A stretch of DNA of 64,000 nucleotides from Halarcobacter ebronensis (GCF_013201825.1 NZ_CP053836.1:3038001-3102000); one strand, 5' to 3'; shown: positions 1-9,560, counted from the first letter of the stretch. The notes: a model not told the origin generated them from the sequence alone. Numbers and translations are program-made.

Positions 1-261
1 CTCTTTTATCTTTTTTTTAATCTTGAAAAAAGGTGGAAGAACCAAATCCAATGATTTATAAAAAGGCATTCTCATTCTAAAAATTGGCTTGAAGTTTACA
101 ATATTTGGAAACTCCTCTTCTGTCCCTTTGCTTGTAGAGGTTATAACTGTAAACTCTTTTTCAAAAAAAATTGCCTCTTTTGAGAAATCTTGAATAAACC
201 TAGATACTCCATTAACATCAAATACGGTATCGCTTATTAAACAAATTTTTATTTTTTTCAT
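1..261 (-). CDS. Glycosyltransferase (GT4-like), N-terminal part only
   Basis: The gene begins at an ATG read leftward from 261 and runs off the window, so only 87 N-terminal residues are seen. They start with a short Lys-rich stretch, a beta-strand and the motif SDTVFDVNGVSRFIQ (about residues 10-24), which matches the first nucleotide-sugar or acceptor-side loop of family 4 (GT-B) glycosyltransferases. Such enzymes move a sugar from a nucleotide donor to lipid or polysaccharide at the inner membrane. It is divergent from the phosphoesterase at 340, with about 78 bp between the two starts, so the two may share a control region. The donor and acceptor cannot be told from this fragment. Confidence 0.65.
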   Translation of the reverse strand, partial: MKKIKICLISDTVFDVNGVSRFIQDFSKEAIFFEKEFTVITSTSKGTEEEFPNIVNFKPIFRMRMPFYKSLDLVLPPFFKIKKKIKE

Positions 262-339
262 TTGAATATACTATTGCATATTGATTACAGCACTATTACA
301 TGTTATTAAGTTGTAATCTACATGTAATAAAATCCCTTC

Positions 340-1077
340 ATGAAATATAAAAGCATATTTATATCTGATGTTCATTTGGGAACAAAGTTTTCTAATACAA
401 AATTTTTGTTGGATTTTTTGAAACATAATGATTGTGAAAATCTATTTTTGGTGGGAGATATAATTGATGGATGGGCTATAAAGAGAAGATTTGTATGGCC
501 TCAAACACACTCAGACGTTATTCAAAAAATTTTAAAAAAGGCAAAAAAAGGTTGTAATGTTACTTTTATAACAGGAAACCATGATGAGTTTTTAAGACCT
601 TTTGTTCCTCTTATTTTAGGTAACTCTTTAGAGGTTAAAAATGAAGCGGAGTATACATCAGTATCAGGGAAAAAATATTTAATAACCCATGGTGATTTTT
701 TCGATTCAATCACAATGACAAAAAAGTGGTTGGCAATTTTAGGTGATTATGGTTATGACTTACTTTTAAATCTAAATCAGATGTTAAATGTTATAAGAAG
801 TAGAGTTGGAATAAAATCAAAATGGTCTTTGTCTAAATATGTAAAAGACAATGTAAAATCCTCTATCTCTTTTATAACTGCCTTTGAAGCTACTTTGGCA
901 AGACATGCAAAATATAAAGGTTATAATGGCATAATTTGTGGACATATCCATAAAGCTGAAATAAAAAAAATCGACTCAATTGAGTATCTTAATTGTGGAG
1001 ATTGGGTTGAATCTTGTACAGCTTTGGTTGAAACCTTTGATGGTGATTTTAAAATAGTGAGTTGGTTATATAAATGA
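340..1077 (+). CDS. Metallophosphoesterase, UDP-2,3-diacylglucosamine diphosphatase-like
   Basis: This 245-residue protein has the full calcineurin-type metal-site set in order: D10-V-H12, G39-D40, G79-N80-H81-D, H117-G-D and G201-H202-I-H204. The spacing and the GDIIDGW sequence resemble the LpxH-like family (COG2908), which cuts UDP-2,3-diacylglucosamine in lipid A synthesis or acts on related nucleotide lipids. From memory, several Campylobacterota use the unrelated LpxJ for that lipid A step, so this protein may serve another glycolipid. It is followed with a 4-base ATGA overlap by a patatin lipase and lies divergent from a glycosyltransferase, which supports a membrane-lipid role. The fold and metal centre are secure; the substrate is inferred. 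Confidence 0.7.
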   Translation: MKYKSIFISDVHLGTKFSNTKFLLDFLKHNDCENLFLVGDIIDGWAIKRRFVWPQTHSDVIQKILKKAKKGCNVTFITGNHDEFLRPFVPLILGNSLEVKNEAEYTSVSGKKYLITHGDFFDSITMTKKWLAILGDYGYDLLLNLNQMLNVIRSRVGIKSKWSLSKYVKDNVKSSISFITAFEATLARHAKYKGYNGIICGHIHKAEIKKIDSIEYLNCGDWVESCTALVETFDGDFKIVSWLYK

Positions 1078-1835
1078 GTGATAAAAAATTGGCTCTTGCC
1101 CTTGGTGGAGGAGCAGCAAAAGGAGCTTTTCATTTAGGGGTTTTAGATTTTTTTGAAGAGAGTAAAATAACTATTGACGCCTATTCAGGAAGTTCAATTG
1201 GAGCTATTATTGCAGCATCCCATGCAAGTGGAGTAAAAGCAAAAGAGCAGTTACAAATTTTTTCCTCAAAAGATATAAAAAAGCTATTAAAGTTTAACTA
1301 CTTTAGAAATGGTCTTATTAGAATAGCTGAAAATCAAAAGATTTTAGATGATTTACTTCCAATTAAAAGACTTGAAGATATTCCAAAAGAGATCTATCTT
1401 ACAGCTTATGATTTAAGAAAAAAAGAACTTCATTACTTTACTGAGGGTGACACTCAAAAACTCTGTATGGCTTCAAGTGCTTTAATACCACTTTTTCGAC
1501 CCATTTCATATAAAGATATGTATCTAATTGATGGGGGGCTTTTTGATTCAGTTCCCATAAAACCTTTTGATAAAAACTCTTATGAAATTATTGCCATTGA
1601 TCTTTTTCCAAAAAAAATAAAAGATGAGAAGATAAGAAGGGTAACCCTTTTTAAATCTCTACAAAGAAAATTGTTTGTGCAACTACATGAAAACCATAAC
1701 TTTACAATTTTAAATACAAATCAGTATCTAACAAGCCTTGAGATATGGGATTATTCCATGTTTACTTTTAAAGAGCTAGAAGAGTGTTTTAAATTGGGAT
1801 ATAAAGAGGCAAAAAGACATTTTTCATCTTTATAA
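1074..1835 (+). CDS. Patatin-like phospholipase (RssA type)
   Basis: A 253-residue patatin-domain protein. The oxyanion loop GGGAAKG starts at residue 11, the nucleophile elbow G-S-S41-I-G gives catalytic Ser41, and the DGG motif at 153-155 supplies the Asp of the Ser-Asp dyad. No signal peptide is seen, so it is probably cytoplasmic or peripherally bound to the inner membrane, as in the RssA group of bacterial patatins. The start ATG overlaps the stop of the phosphoesterase gene by 4 bases, so the two are translationally coupled. Its natural lipid substrate is unknown; lysophospholipase or acyl hydrolase activity is the family expectation. Confidence 0.85.
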   Translation: MSDKKLALALGGGAAKGAFHLGVLDFFEESKITIDAYSGSSIGAIIAASHASGVKAKEQLQIFSSKDIKKLLKFNYFRNGLIRIAENQKILDDLLPIKRLEDIPKEIYLTAYDLRKKELHYFTEGDTQKLCMASSALIPLFRPISYKDMYLIDGGLFDSVPIKPFDKNSYEIIAIDLFPKKIKDEKIRRVTLFKSLQRKLFVQLHENHNFTILNTNQYLTSLEIWDYSMFTFKELEECFKLGYKEAKRHFSSL

Positions 1836-1897
1836 ATCTACCCTTAAACTAGATAAGTACCTTAAGTGTTTTTCATCTTTTTTTATATGCTATTGGA

Positions 1898-1903
1898 TAT
1901 AAT
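1898..1903 (+). promoter_or_regulatory. Probable -10 element for dnaE
   Basis: A perfect TATAAT lies 34 bases upstream of the dnaE start in a T/A-rich stretch. No convincing -35 hexamer is present, which is usual for sigma-70 promoters of Campylobacterota. Confidence 0.45.
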
Positions 1904-1937
1904 CTATTTTAATTTAAAAAAGAAAAAAGAATAGATT

Positions 1938-4900
1938 ATGTCACAAACTCCAGAATTTACACACTTACATTTACACACAGAATATTCACTTTTAGATGGT
2001 GCTAACAAAATAAAACCCTTAGCAAAAAAAGTAAAAAAGATGGGAATGAAAAGCGTTGCTATGACTGACCATGGGAATATGTTTGGAGCAATTGACTTTT
2101 ACAATGCAATGAGAGCAGAAGGGATTAAACCTATTATTGGGATGGAAGCTTATATTCACAACTCAGAAGATATAGGAGACAAAACCACAAGACAGAGATT
2201 TCACTTATGTCTATATGCTAAAAATGAGATAGGTTATAAAAATCTAATGTTTTTAAGTTCACAAGCTTATATGCATGGTTTTTATTATTATCCAAGAATA
2301 AATAAAACTCTTTTAAGGGAAAATTCTGAAGGTTTGGTTTGCAGTGCAGCTTGTTTGCAAGGTGAAGTAAACTGGCATCTTAATACAAACAACGAAAGAA
2401 ATGTTAAATTTGGTGCAAAAGGTTATGAAAAAGCAAAAGAGATCGCTTTGGGATACAAAGAGATTTTTGGGGATGATTTCTATTTAGAGATTATGAGACA
2501 TGGTATTGGGGATCAACTCTTTGTTGATGATTTAATTCTAAAAATCTCAAAAGAGACAGGTATCAAGGTAGTTGCAACAAACGATACCCACTATTTAGAG
2601 CAAAAAGATGCTGAAGCCCACGAAGCTTTTATGTGTATAGCTATGAATAAACTCTATGATGACCCAAATAGATTAAGACACAGTGTTCATGAGTTTTATC
2701 TAAAATCTCCAGAGCAGATTGCAAAACTTTATGCTGATATTCCTGAAGCAATAGCCACAACACAAGAGATTGCAGACAAATGTAATTTGGAGATAAAATT
2801 AGGGAACCCTACTCCACCAAACTTTAAATTTACAAGACAAAAACTAATAGAACTTAATCTTGAGATTCCAGAACCAGATCAAGAGTATTCACTAAAAAAC
2901 GATATTGCACTGTTTGAACATAAATGTAGAGAAGGTCTTGAAAAAAGACTTGAGATTGTTCCAAAAGAGAAACATGAAGAGTATAGAGATAGACTAGAAG
3001 TTGAGATTAATATTATAAACAATATGAAGTTCCCTGGATATATGTTAATTGTTTGGGATTTCGTAATTGTTGCAAAACAGATGAAGATTCCAGTTGGACC
3101 AGGAAGGGGATCAGCAGCAGGAAGTTTGGTTGCATATTCTTTGTTTATTACAGATATTGATCCTATGCCTTATGGTCTTCTATTTGAGAGATTTCTAAAT
3201 CCAGAGAGGGTGTCAATGCCCGATATTGATATGGACTTTTGCCAAAGTAGAAGGGGTGAAATTATTGATTATGTTGTACAACAATATGGTCGTTCAAACG
3301 TTGCGCAAATCATCACCTTTGGTAAACTTCTTGCAAAAGGGGTTATTAGAGATGTTGCAAGGGTTCTTGATATGCCCTACTCAAAAGCAGATGCCATGGC
3401 AAAACTTATTCCAGATGAACTTGGAATTAATCTTACTCAATCATGGGAAAAAGAACCAAAAATAAAAGAGCTTTGTGAGACAGATCCTCAAGCAAAAAGA
3501 GTTTGGGATTTTGCTTTAGCTTTAGAAGGCTTAAATAGAAATGCAGGAACTCATGCAGCTGGTGTTGTTATCTCAAATGAACCTTTATGGAAAAAAACTC
3601 CTTTATTTAAACCTTCAGGGATGGAGACAATTGCAACCCAATACAATGGTAAATATGTTGAGGATGTTGACTTAATCAAATTCGACTTCTTGGGTCTTAA
3701 GACCCTTACAGTTATTGATGAAGCAAATAAACTTGTTGAAAAGAGATATGGAAAAAGAATTAACTTTATCCACGAAGATGTAAACGACTTAGGTGTTTAT
3801 GAACTAATTCAATCGGGAAATACAATTGGACTATTCCAGATAGAATCTGCTGGTATGCAAGATTTGGCAAAAAGGCTTAAACCTTCTGGATTTGAAGATA
3901 TTATTGCGATGCTTGCCCTTTATAGACCAGGGCCTATGGAATCAGGAATGCTTGATGACTTTATTGATAGAAAACACGGACGTGCAGAGATTAGCTACTT
4001 TTATGATGAGTTTGTAGAGCCACTTAAACCTATTCTTGAGCCAACTTATGGAGTTATTGTTTACCAAGAACAGGTTATGCAAATTGTTCAAACAATTGGT
4101 GGTTTTTCACTTGGTGGCGCGGACTTAGTTAGACGGGCAATGGGTAAAAAGATTAAAGAGGAGATGGATAGACTAAAAGGTGAATTTGCCGAAGGTGGAG
4201 TAAAAAAAGGTTTTGTTAAAGAGCATTGTGAAGAGCTTTTCGACCTGATTGTAAAATTTGCCGGATATGGATTTAACAAATCTCACTCAGCTGCTTACGG
4301 TCTTGTAACTTTTTATACAAGTTTTCTTAAAAAATATTACCCAACAGAGTTTATGGCAGCCCTACTAACTTTGGAAAAAGATAATACTGACAAAGTTGTA
4401 AAATATGTTGATGAAGTAAAAAGATTAAAAATTGAACTATTTCCTCCAGATATAAATAAATCAGACCTTGTATTTACTGCAACACAAATCGATGGTAAAG
4501 AGGTTGTAATGTTTGGTATGGGTGCCATCAAAGGGGCTGGAGATGTTGCTATTAAATCAATTCTTACTGAAAGAAATAAAAATGGAAATTTTAAAGATTT
4601 AGCAGATTTAATCTCAAGAATTGATGGAACAAAAGTAAACAAAAGAGTTTTAGAATCCCTAATAAAAGCTGGTGCATTAGACTCTTTTGCTTACTCAAGA
4701 AGAGCTTTACTCGAACAAATTGAGTTAATTGTTGAATCAGTTGGAAAAGCTATGCAACTAAAAAAACAAACCACTTCATCTCTTTTTGGTGATGACAAAG
4801 ATATGTTAAAAGTTGAAGTGGAGTTGGAACATTTACCAGAGTTTGAACCAAAAGAGATTTTAGAATTTGAAAAAGCATCTTTAGGATTTTATGTATCTGG

Positions 4901-5483
4901 ACACCCTTTAGATTCGTACAGAGATGATTTAGAAAAAATCTCTTATACACTAAGTTCAGAACTTAGTGAAGTTGCAGATGGCTCACAAGCTATTATCATA
5001 GGAAAAATAGAAGAGATTACAGAAAAGATTTCAAAAAAAGGTAATAAATTTGGTATTGCAAATATTCTAGACCTTCATGGAAATATTGAGGTTATGCTTT
5101 TTGAAAATAGATTAAAAGAGCTTGAAGATGATTTTGATTTAAATGAGCCAATTGCCTTTAAAGTAAAAGTTACCCATGATGGAGATTTTACAAGACTTAA
5201 TATTCTTAAAATTGAGACTCTAAAAGATGCCCAAAAAGAGAAAATCAAAACAAAACACAAAGAGAAAGAAGAGCCCCCTTTAACAATAGCAATTCCCTAT
5301 GAAGAGAAAGAGGATATTATCTATAAACTCTTTGATTTAGTAGCACATAACCAAGGAAAAAGAGAGTTGAAAATTATTATAAAGACAAAACTAGCAGATA
5401 TAGAGCTTGAGACTGATTTCAAAGTTACTTCAAATGTGGAAGAGTATATAAAACAGATAAATGGAGCTTTTGTAGTAGCATGA
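1938..5483 (+). CDS. dnaE: DNA polymerase III alpha subunit
   Basis: This is the replicative polymerase subunit, 1181 residues, the usual DnaE length. The PHP domain is at the N-terminus (HLHLHTEYSLLDG from residue 9, TDHGN near 43). The palm domain contains PDIDMDF at about 428-434, carrying the first two catalytic aspartates (D429, D431). Conserved family segments such as GPGRGSAAGSLVAY and GLFQIESAGMQ are intact. A helix-hairpin-helix region and an OB-fold region follow in the C-terminal third, the latter around residues 1010-1100. The gene has its own -10 element and overlaps surE by 4 bases. No frameshift or missing motif is seen. Confidence 0.98.
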   Translation: MSQTPEFTHLHLHTEYSLLDGANKIKPLAKKVKKMGMKSVAMTDHGNMFGAIDFYNAMRAEGIKPIIGMEAYIHNSEDIGDKTTRQRFHLCLYAKNEIGYKNLMFLSSQAYMHGFYYYPRINKTLLRENSEGLVCSAACLQGEVNWHLNTNNERNVKFGAKGYEKAKEIALGYKEIFGDDFYLEIMRHGIGDQLFVDDLILKISKETGIKVVATNDTHYLEQKDAEAHEAFMCIAMNKLYDDPNRLRHSVHEFYLKSPEQIAKLYADIPEAIATTQEIADKCNLEIKLGNPTPPNFKFTRQKLIELNLEIPEPDQEYSLKNDIALFEHKCREGLEKRLEIVPKEKHEEYRDRLEVEINIINNMKFPGYMLIVWDFVIVAKQMKIPVGPGRGSAAGSLVAYSLFITDIDPMPYGLLFERFLNPERVSMPDIDMDFCQSRRGEIIDYVVQQYGRSNVAQIITFGKLLAKGVIRDVARVLDMPYSKADAMAKLIPDELGINLTQSWEKEPKIKELCETDPQAKRVWDFALALEGLNRNAGTHAAGVVISNEPLWKKTPLFKPSGMETIATQYNGKYVEDVDLIKFDFLGLKTLTVIDEANKLVEKRYGKRINFIHEDVNDLGVYELIQSGNTIGLFQIESAGMQDLAKRLKPSGFEDIIAMLALYRPGPMESGMLDDFIDRKHGRAEISYFYDEFVEPLKPILEPTYGVIVYQEQVMQIVQTIGGFSLGGADLVRRAMGKKIKEEMDRLKGEFAEGGVKKGFVKEHCEELFDLIVKFAGYGFNKSHSAAYGLVTFYTSFLKKYYPTEFMAALLTLEKDNTDKVVKYVDEVKRLKIELFPPDINKSDLVFTATQIDGKEVVMFGMGAIKGAGDVAIKSILTERNKNGNFKDLADLISRIDGTKVNKRVLESLIKAGALDSFAYSRRALLEQIELIVESVGKAMQLKKQTTSSLFGDDKDMLKVEVELEHLPEFEPKEILEFEKASLGFYVSGHPLDSYRDDLEKISYTLSSELSEVADGSQAIIIGKIEEITEKISKKGNKFGIANILDLHGNIEVMLFENRLKELEDDFDLNEPIAFKVKVTHDGDFTRLNILKIETLKDAQKEKIKTKHKEKEEPPLTIAIPYEEKEDIIYKLFDLVAHNQGKRELKIIIKTKLADIELETDFKVTSNVEEYIKQINGAFVVA

Positions 5484-6274
5484 AACAAATACTTTTAACA
5501 AATGATGATGGTTTTGATGCATTAGGTTTAAAGGCTCTAATAGAAGCCTTAACTCCTTTGGCAAAAATAATTGTAGTTGCTCCTGCAAAAAACAAATCCG
5601 CTTGTGGACACTCTTTGACTTTAGATAAACCACTTAGAATGGATTGTGTGGCAGATGATTATTATAAAATAGATGATGGAACACCAACTGATTGTGTTTT
5701 TATTTCACTAAACAATCTTTTCAAAGAGAATTATAAACCTGATTTGATAATAAGTGGAATAAATATTGGTGCAAATATGGGGGAAGATATTACTTACAGT
5801 GGAACAGCTGCTGCTGCAATGGAAGCTGTGCTTCAAGGAGTTCCCTCAATTGCCATTTCACAAGTGTGCAAAGATAGATGCCAAGAGATAAAAAATGGCT
5901 GGGATTTTGCTTTAGCTAAAGAGACTATTTTTACTATTGTAAAACAGATATTTGAAAAAGAGTTTCCTCTTCCACGTAGAAGATTTCTAAATATAAATAT
6001 TCCTCCAATCAAACCTCAAGATTGTAGGGGAATAAAAATCACAAAAGCAGGTTACAGAGAGTATGGAAATGATACCCACAGACACTATAGTCCAAGAGGT
6101 GAAGAGTTTTATTGGATTGGCTTACATCCTCTAATTTGGCAGGCTAGCAATGATAAAAATTGTGACTTTGAAGCTATTAAGGCAAATTATGTTTCAATTA
6201 CACCTGTGATGTTAGATTTAACCTCGTATGATGATATGAAGAAGTTAGATAATTGGTTAAAAAAGGAGAATTAA
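5480..6274 (+). CDS. surE: 5'/3'-nucleotidase SurE
   Basis: SurE is a metal-dependent nucleoside monophosphatase, typically cytosolic and linked to stationary-phase survival. This 264-residue copy has the defining TNDDG motif at 7-11 (metal-binding D9, D10) and the SGINIGANMGEDITYSGT segment near residues 92-109 that completes the active site. Length and motifs are normal. It starts inside the dnaE stop (ATGA overlap), so it is translationally coupled to the polymerase gene, and is directly followed by a small HTH-like gene. Confidence 0.95.
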   Translation: MKQILLTNDDGFDALGLKALIEALTPLAKIIVVAPAKNKSACGHSLTLDKPLRMDCVADDYYKIDDGTPTDCVFISLNNLFKENYKPDLIISGINIGANMGEDITYSGTAAAAMEAVLQGVPSIAISQVCKDRCQEIKNGWDFALAKETIFTIVKQIFEKEFPLPRRRFLNINIPPIKPQDCRGIKITKAGYREYGNDTHRHYSPRGEEFYWIGLHPLIWQASNDKNCDFEAIKANYVSITPVMLDLTSYDDMKKLDNWLKKEN

Positions 6275-6538
6275 TTGAATCTACAAAAATCACTTCTATT
6301 TAATATAGAAAAATTAGTAGGAACACTAAAAGATGAAGAGGAACTAAAAGAGGTTCTAAAAAGAAAATTTACAAAAAAAGAGTTTAAAGTTTTTGTAGCA
6401 ATGGAAGAAAAAAAAGATATAAAAGAGATTGCTACTTTAATAAATGATGAAGAGAGCAGAGTTGAAGAGTTATATAAATCTGCTTGTAAAAAACTAAATC
6501 AAGAGAAGATAAAAAAAGAGTTAATTATTAGAGATTAA
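6275..6538 (+). CDS. Small HTH-like protein (sigma region 4-like)
   Basis: An 87-residue protein beginning at TTG directly after the surE stop; a good AAGGAG sits 7 bases upstream and makes TTG the likely start. I do not recognise a named family. Residues about 30-75 (FTKKEFKVF, then a gap, DIKEIATLIN, then EELYKSACKKL) have the spacing of sigma-70 region 4 or LuxR-type helix-turn-helix domains: a 'leave the junction' helix, a support helix with EIA, and a basic recognition helix. No other sigma region is present. It may bind DNA or be an anti-sigma-like partner; that is inference. Confidence 0.5.
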   Translation: MNLQKSLLFNIEKLVGTLKDEEELKEVLKRKFTKKEFKVFVAMEEKKDIKEIATLINDEESRVEELYKSACKKLNQEKIKKELIIRD

Positions 6539-6547
6539 AGTAAAAAG

Positions 6548-7933
6548 TTACATTGAAATTGTAACTTTTTTACCTAATTTACCTGTAGCAGACAACTCAT
6601 CACTTTTAATATTTTTATCAAAATTAACTAGAATCATCCCTGCAAATTTATCACCTTTGTAAAACTCAATTCTATAAAGATTTCCATTTACATCTATAGA
6701 AAATCTCTCTATAAAATCAGCTTTTTTAATGTTTATACCAGCTTCATTGATTTTTCCATCTTGAACAAAACCTATAACATTAACTCTAATACCATCCATT
6801 GATTCAACTTCAAAACTTGTATCAACATTTATTATTGAACCCATTTTTATATCTCTTTTTTTGCCATCTATTATCATTGAAACACTTTTTGTTTCATTAT
6901 CCATCTCTATATAATCTGGTTTCAAACTTGCAACTTTTCTATTTCCATAATGAATTACATAAGTTCCATTATCTTTTAATACTGTAAGTAGTGGAGTTGA
7001 AGGTGTAAACTCTAAAGTTCCATCTTTTTTTATAGGGAAATATCTTAAAATATTTCTTATTTGACTAAGAGGTAATTGAATTTTGTCATCATAAAAAGAG
7101 ATATAAATATCATTGTCAATCACATCTTTTACAGCTATTGGATTTAAATCAAACTTTCTTTCAAACTCAATTCCCATAATATGCATATATTTTTCAAGAG
7201 CCAAAAGATGATAATATGTTCGCTCATGAAGTGGTAAATCTTTACTAGCCTCATTTCCAAAAGCTGCTTTACCATTGTTTATGGCAAAATAAGTAAGACT
7301 TTTTTCCATCTCCTTGTCACCCATTCTTGTATTTGTATTCTTTACTCTGTAGTTATGGTTATTATTTAAAAGTTTCCCATTTACATACTCACAAACACTT
7401 CTTGAAATATCCTCAAGATTTCCATATTGTTCTATTTCAAGATTTCTTTGGTCAATAATAGAACTTTGTCCCCATCTATCAGGAGAGTAAGTCCAGCTCT
7501 CATAAACTTCCCTATAAAAACCACTTCCATCATGTAGATTTAAAACAACTTTTACTTCAGGGGAAATGATATATTTTTTTATTCTTTGGATTGCATCATA
7601 ATCTGGATCAGAAGGAGATAACTGCGCAAATTTTCTATTCATATCTCCATATGGACCTCTTGATCTTTTAATAATTGAATAAAAATTTAGATTTGGTATT
7701 ACCCATACTGAGCCTTTTTTTATTGTGTAGTGGGTTGAAACAATTGATGCTGCCATAAAAGCTCCTGGTTCATCTCCTTGTATACCACCAACAATTAAAA
7801 GTGTATTATTGTCTTGATTTCCTTTTTTTATAAAATCAAAATCAAAATTTTTTATATTTGTACTTGCAAATATATTTTGAACTAAAATTAAAATAAAAAC
7901 TACTCTAAATAACTTTAACATGCCACGGCTCAT
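6548..7933 (-). CDS. Csd4/Pgp1-type peptidoglycan DL-carboxypeptidase (M14)
   Basis: A 461-residue protein with an N-terminal signal segment (hydrophobic residues about 8-24) and a zinc carboxypeptidase domain. The first zinc motif reads GG-I-Q52-G-D-E55-P-G, with Gln in place of the usual His, and the third ligand is H134 in LNLHDGSG. From family knowledge, this Gln ligand is the hallmark of Helicobacter Csd4, which trims tripeptide side chains to dipeptides and is needed for helical shape; Campylobacter Pgp1 is its homologue. Two C-terminal beta-rich domains follow, as in Csd4. The ATG at 7933 is chosen because GGAG lies 7-10 bases upstream. It overlaps the end of the M15 peptidase gene by 29 bases. 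Confidence 0.85.
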   Translation of the reverse strand: MSRGMLKLFRVVFILILVQNIFASTNIKNFDFDFIKKGNQDNNTLLIVGGIQGDEPGAFMAASIVSTHYTIKKGSVWVIPNLNFYSIIKRSRGPYGDMNRKFAQLSPSDPDYDAIQRIKKYIISPEVKVVLNLHDGSGFYREVYESWTYSPDRWGQSSIIDQRNLEIEQYGNLEDISRSVCEYVNGKLLNNNHNYRVKNTNTRMGDKEMEKSLTYFAINNGKAAFGNEASKDLPLHERTYYHLLALEKYMHIMGIEFERKFDLNPIAVKDVIDNDIYISFYDDKIQLPLSQIRNILRYFPIKKDGTLEFTPSTPLLTVLKDNGTYVIHYGNRKVASLKPDYIEMDNETKSVSMIIDGKKRDIKMGSIINVDTSFEVESMDGIRVNVIGFVQDGKINEAGINIKKADFIERFSIDVNGNLYRIEFYKGDKFAGMILVNFDKNIKSDELSATGKLGKKVTISM

Positions 7934-8741
7934 ATCTTACTCCATCTCTATTATTAATTGTGTATCTCATATCTATATACTTTAAACTCCTCATTTTTAT
8001 AAACTCTTGGGTTAAGGCAAATCTTGGTGTAAAATTTGCATAACCAAAACCTTTTTTACCCACATCAAAATCTGCAATTGTATGATAAGTGTATGCAGGT
8101 GGAGCCAAAGATTTTGAAGCTTCACTCATATTTCCTTCACAATTTGCAAGCTTATCCAAAAAGAGTTTGCTCTGTTTTACAATACTTCGTATTCCTGAAG
8201 TTAAAACCATACTCTGCCCAATATCACTTAACATTCTATTGTAGGTCTCATGGGAATGACCTTTAAATAAATAGTGTCCAGTTCCTGATACTTTTATTAC
8301 ATCATTTTTATCTATTTTATCAGTTAGATTTTTTGAAATTCTTTGTCCATAAAATCCATGTATAGAAGGATCATAATAAAATATATACTCAAAAAAGTCC
8401 AACTCTTCTTTACTAAAAGAGCCTATACTGCTTATATAATCTGCTAGTTTTATAATTTCATCAAAACTTATAAGATTAAAATTACCATACCCTACATGAC
8501 TTTGGATTTTTTTTAATTTATTTCGAATAGAAGAGAGTACTTTTATATAATTACTTTCTAAAAAAACATCTTGATAGATATCTCTTTTTTCATTTTGCTC
8601 ATCAGGAAGCTCTTCAAAAATATCTATTTTTTCAAGATCTAAAATGGGATTAAGAAGATTTAGATTTTGCATAGAAAAAGCATTTTGAGCAGATATAAAA
8701 AGTGGAACTGCCGTAACTTTAAGAAAATCTCTTCTATTCAT
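7905..8741 (-). CDS. Tat-exported M15 (VanY-type) D-Ala-D-Ala carboxypeptidase-like protein
   Basis: Starting at the ATG at 8741 gives 278 residues with a twin-arginine signal at once (M-N-R-R-D-F-L-K, then a hydrophobic stretch). A longer reading from 8777 would bury that signal and overlap the upstream gene, so it is rejected. The M15 zinc site is visible: SGIRS at about 182-186, SLAPPAYTYH with H220, D224 or D226, and EPWH with catalytic E271 and ligand H274. Known members cut D-Ala-D-Ala or related peptidoglycan peptides. It starts two bases after the DUF493 stop and overlaps the Csd4-like gene, so the two hydrolases are probably made together. Confidence 0.75.
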   Translation of the reverse strand: MNRRDFLKVTAVPLFISAQNAFSMQNLNLLNPILDLEKIDIFEELPDEQNEKRDIYQDVFLESNYIKVLSSIRNKLKKIQSHVGYGNFNLISFDEIIKLADYISSIGSFSKEELDFFEYIFYYDPSIHGFYGQRISKNLTDKIDKNDVIKVSGTGHYLFKGHSHETYNRMLSDIGQSMVLTSGIRSIVKQSKLFLDKLANCEGNMSEASKSLAPPAYTYHTIADFDVGKKGFGYANFTPRFALTQEFIKMRSLKYIDMRYTINNRDGVRYEPWHVKVI

Positions 8742-8745
8742 ATAT

Positions 8746-9009
8746 TTACAATACCATCTTAATATCTTTATGCTCACCTAATTGTTTATATAACTCTTTT
8801 CTATCATCATCATTGTGAACAAGCAGTTCAATGGTGTAGCTCTTGAATTTTCCCTTTTTACTAACATTAGACTCTTTTACACTATGATCTCTATCTCCAA
8901 AAATATCCTTTGAGATATATTTTACATTTATAGTCTCTAGTATAACAATCTTATATTTCCATGAACAAGGATATGTTAATTCAAGTTTATGTTGATTTAA
9001 ATCAATCAC
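8746..9009 (-). CDS. DUF493 (HP0495/YbeD) family protein
   Basis: An 87-residue alpha/beta protein with a GTG start that shares one base with the moaC stop. It matches the HP0495/YbeD family: PCSWKYKII-like first strand, a central basic segment, and a final strand ending near KDIKMVL. The family has an ACT-like (ferredoxin-like) fold; YbeD sits near lipoate genes in enterics, but its role is unknown. Here it is embedded between moaC and a peptidoglycan peptidase, so the context does not reveal a job. Confidence 0.75.
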   Translation of the reverse strand: MIDLNQHKLELTYPCSWKYKIVILETINVKYISKDIFGDRDHSVKESNVSKKGKFKSYTIELLVHNDDDRKELYKQLGEHKDIKMVL

Positions 9010-9488
9010 TATTTATCCCCTCTTTTAAAATCACCACTTTTACCACCACTTTTACTCTCAAGTTGAACATTAGAGATAACCATAGATTTATCTATTGCTT
9101 TAACCATATCATAAATAGTTAGTAAACCAATAGATACACCTGTTAAAGCTTCCATTTCAACCCCTGTTTGCCCAGTTAATTTTGCTGTAACATATAGTTT
9201 AAATCCAGGAAGTTTTGGTAACTCTTCAATATCACAATTTATTCCACTAAGATTTAAAGGGTGACACATTGGTATTAAATCACTAGTTTTTTTAACTCCC
9301 ATAATTGCAGCAACAACTGCTGTTTGAAGTACAGGACCTTTTTTAGTTTTATTATTTATAATAGCATCAAAAGCATCTTGACTCATTGATATCATTCCTG
9401 AAGCTACGGCAACTCTTGTAGTATCATTTTTATCTGAGACATCAACCATTTTTGGTCTATCATTATCATCTAAATGCGTTAATTTCAA
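9009..9488 (-). CDS. moaC: Cyclic pyranopterin monophosphate synthase MoaC
   Basis: MoaC acts with MoaA to turn GTP into cPMP, the first intermediate of molybdenum cofactor. The 159-residue protein shows the family signatures MVDVS-K (14-20), [13 protein letters not shown] (66-78, with H76) and [11 protein letters not shown] then LTIYDMVKA (109-131). The start is TTG at 9488, placed after AAAAGGGT. Molybdenum cofactor is needed by the TorA-family enzyme at 38.8-41.3 kb. It heads a minus-strand run with DUF493 and two peptidases, divergent from rpsU. Confidence 0.95.
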   Translation of the reverse strand: MKLTHLDDNDRPKMVDVSDKNDTTRVAVASGMISMSQDAFDAIINNKTKKGPVLQTAVVAAIMGVKKTSDLIPMCHPLNLSGINCDIEELPKLPGFKLYVTAKLTGQTGVEMEALTGVSIGLLTIYDMVKAIDKSMVISNVQLESKSGGKSGDFKRGDK

Positions 9489-9560
9489 TACTTACCCTTT
9501 TGTTATTTATATAAAATTATAACTACAGTTTAGTTAAATTGGAATTAAGTTACTTTTAAA

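Noticed and set aside
4088-4950. Minus-strand readings within dnaE
   Set aside because: Shadow readings of a conserved polymerase gene, without start signals.
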